From the NCBI GenBank assembly GCA_003054665.1, contig QAYY01000011.1, positions 160,654 through 224,653 on the forward strand: DNA of 64,000 nucleotides, written 5' to 3'. A model generated the notes under the pieces. The model saw only the letters and a list, made by a program, of their open reading frames with translations. It was not told the DNA's origin and made no database searches. Within the stretch, counting starts at the first letter, position 1. Each line of letters opens with the position of its first letter. The DNA is from Opitutaceae bacterium EW11. GTDB lineage: Bacteria; Verrucomicrobiota; Verrucomicrobiia; Opitutales; Opitutaceae. Position numbers and translations under genes: made by a program. Below, piece after piece: positions 63,744 through 64,000 of this stretch.

Positions 63744-64000
63744 AATGCAAAGGTACCCGGAATCCGGATACGAAATCAGGGGTTTTCGGACTGCGTTTCC
63801 GGGCAAGGCAGTTGCGGCATTACGGTTGTAAACAACCGGCAGAAATCAGGGCTCGCATTTGCCGGGCTTCGGAGTAAGTCGGGCGAGATCAATCGTTTGT
63901 TCTGGAGCGGCCCGACCGCTCAAGGCGTCCAGGAGAATTGCGGCGGTGCATTTTGCACGGCGTAGTTGTAAAAAAATACCTGTCTGAACCACTTTTTGAA
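63744..64000. other. Right-edge intergenic sequence
   Basis: 257 nt with no gene I can support. The last 40 nt are A/T-richer and contain a small GTGCA/TGCAC hairpin around 63947. It may be the upstream region of a gene beyond the window. Confidence 0.4.

Overview
The window is a high-GC bacterial chromosome segment, most likely from the Verrucomicrobia (Opitutaceae-like). Three things suggest this: a division and cell-wall cluster that includes ftsZ and a MurC-MurB fusion; a very large TonB-dependent receptor whose N-terminus (LSPFEVSAEKDTGY...TLAGTRI) is of the kind I associate with Opitutaceae; and a Y_Y_Y-type sensor kinase linked to glycoside hydrolases. The assignment rests on recognising protein families, not on a database search. 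Almost all of the sequence is chromosomal core or ordinary accessory content. I see no prophage, plasmid, integron or CRISPR array.

Layout. 1-13.4 kb: dcw (division and cell wall) cluster, all on +: mraY (5' end outside the window), murD, a triple-LysM lipoprotein, ftsW, murG, murC-murB fusion, ddl, ftsQ, ftsA, ftsZ. 13.5-19 kb: a convergent secreted hypothetical, then obg, a stand-alone MshEN-like protein, a PilB/GspE ATPase, a TPR lipoprotein and a LysE exporter. 19-24 kb: mnmA (-), a secreted phosphodiesterase and a GH13 debranching-type enzyme. 24.1-27.5 kb: gapA-pgk-tpiA, closed by a strong terminator. 27.5-28.2 kb: a REP-associated (RAYT) transposase with a REP-like hairpin. 28.2-35.7 kb: a methyltransferase-GT2 fusion, prenyl synthase, small membrane and FmdB proteins, a secreted alpha/beta hydrolase, an FAD reductase and a DTW protein. 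35.9-40.2 kb (-): sigma factor, single-pass membrane protein, PDZ protein, and a separate M3 peptidase. 40.2-41.2 kb: a gene-poor, less GC-rich spacer.

41.2-54.3 kb looks like a carbohydrate-use locus: TonB receptor, GH2 beta-galactosidase, NarL-type response regulator with a giant propeller/Y_Y_Y histidine kinase, LacI regulator and SGNH esterase. There is no SusD. A near-perfect 18-bp palindrome lies between the divergent kinase and LacI genes. 54.4-56.3 kb: tRNA-Phe, an SDR oxidoreductase and a GNAT protein. 56.4-63 kb (-): a tightly packed run of MFS transporter, a GT4-GNAT fusion and a DUF2334 deacetylase, followed by an SNF2 helicase. A stand-alone CoaB lies at the right end.

Two things stand out as possibly undescribed. 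First, the MFS / GT4-GNAT / deacetylase operon has the parts needed to add an N-acetylated sugar, remove its acetyl group and acylate it again. Second, intergenic elements built from iterated 7-8-mers, one of them with 31-nt complementary arms, sit directly upstream of several dcw and glycolysis start codons.
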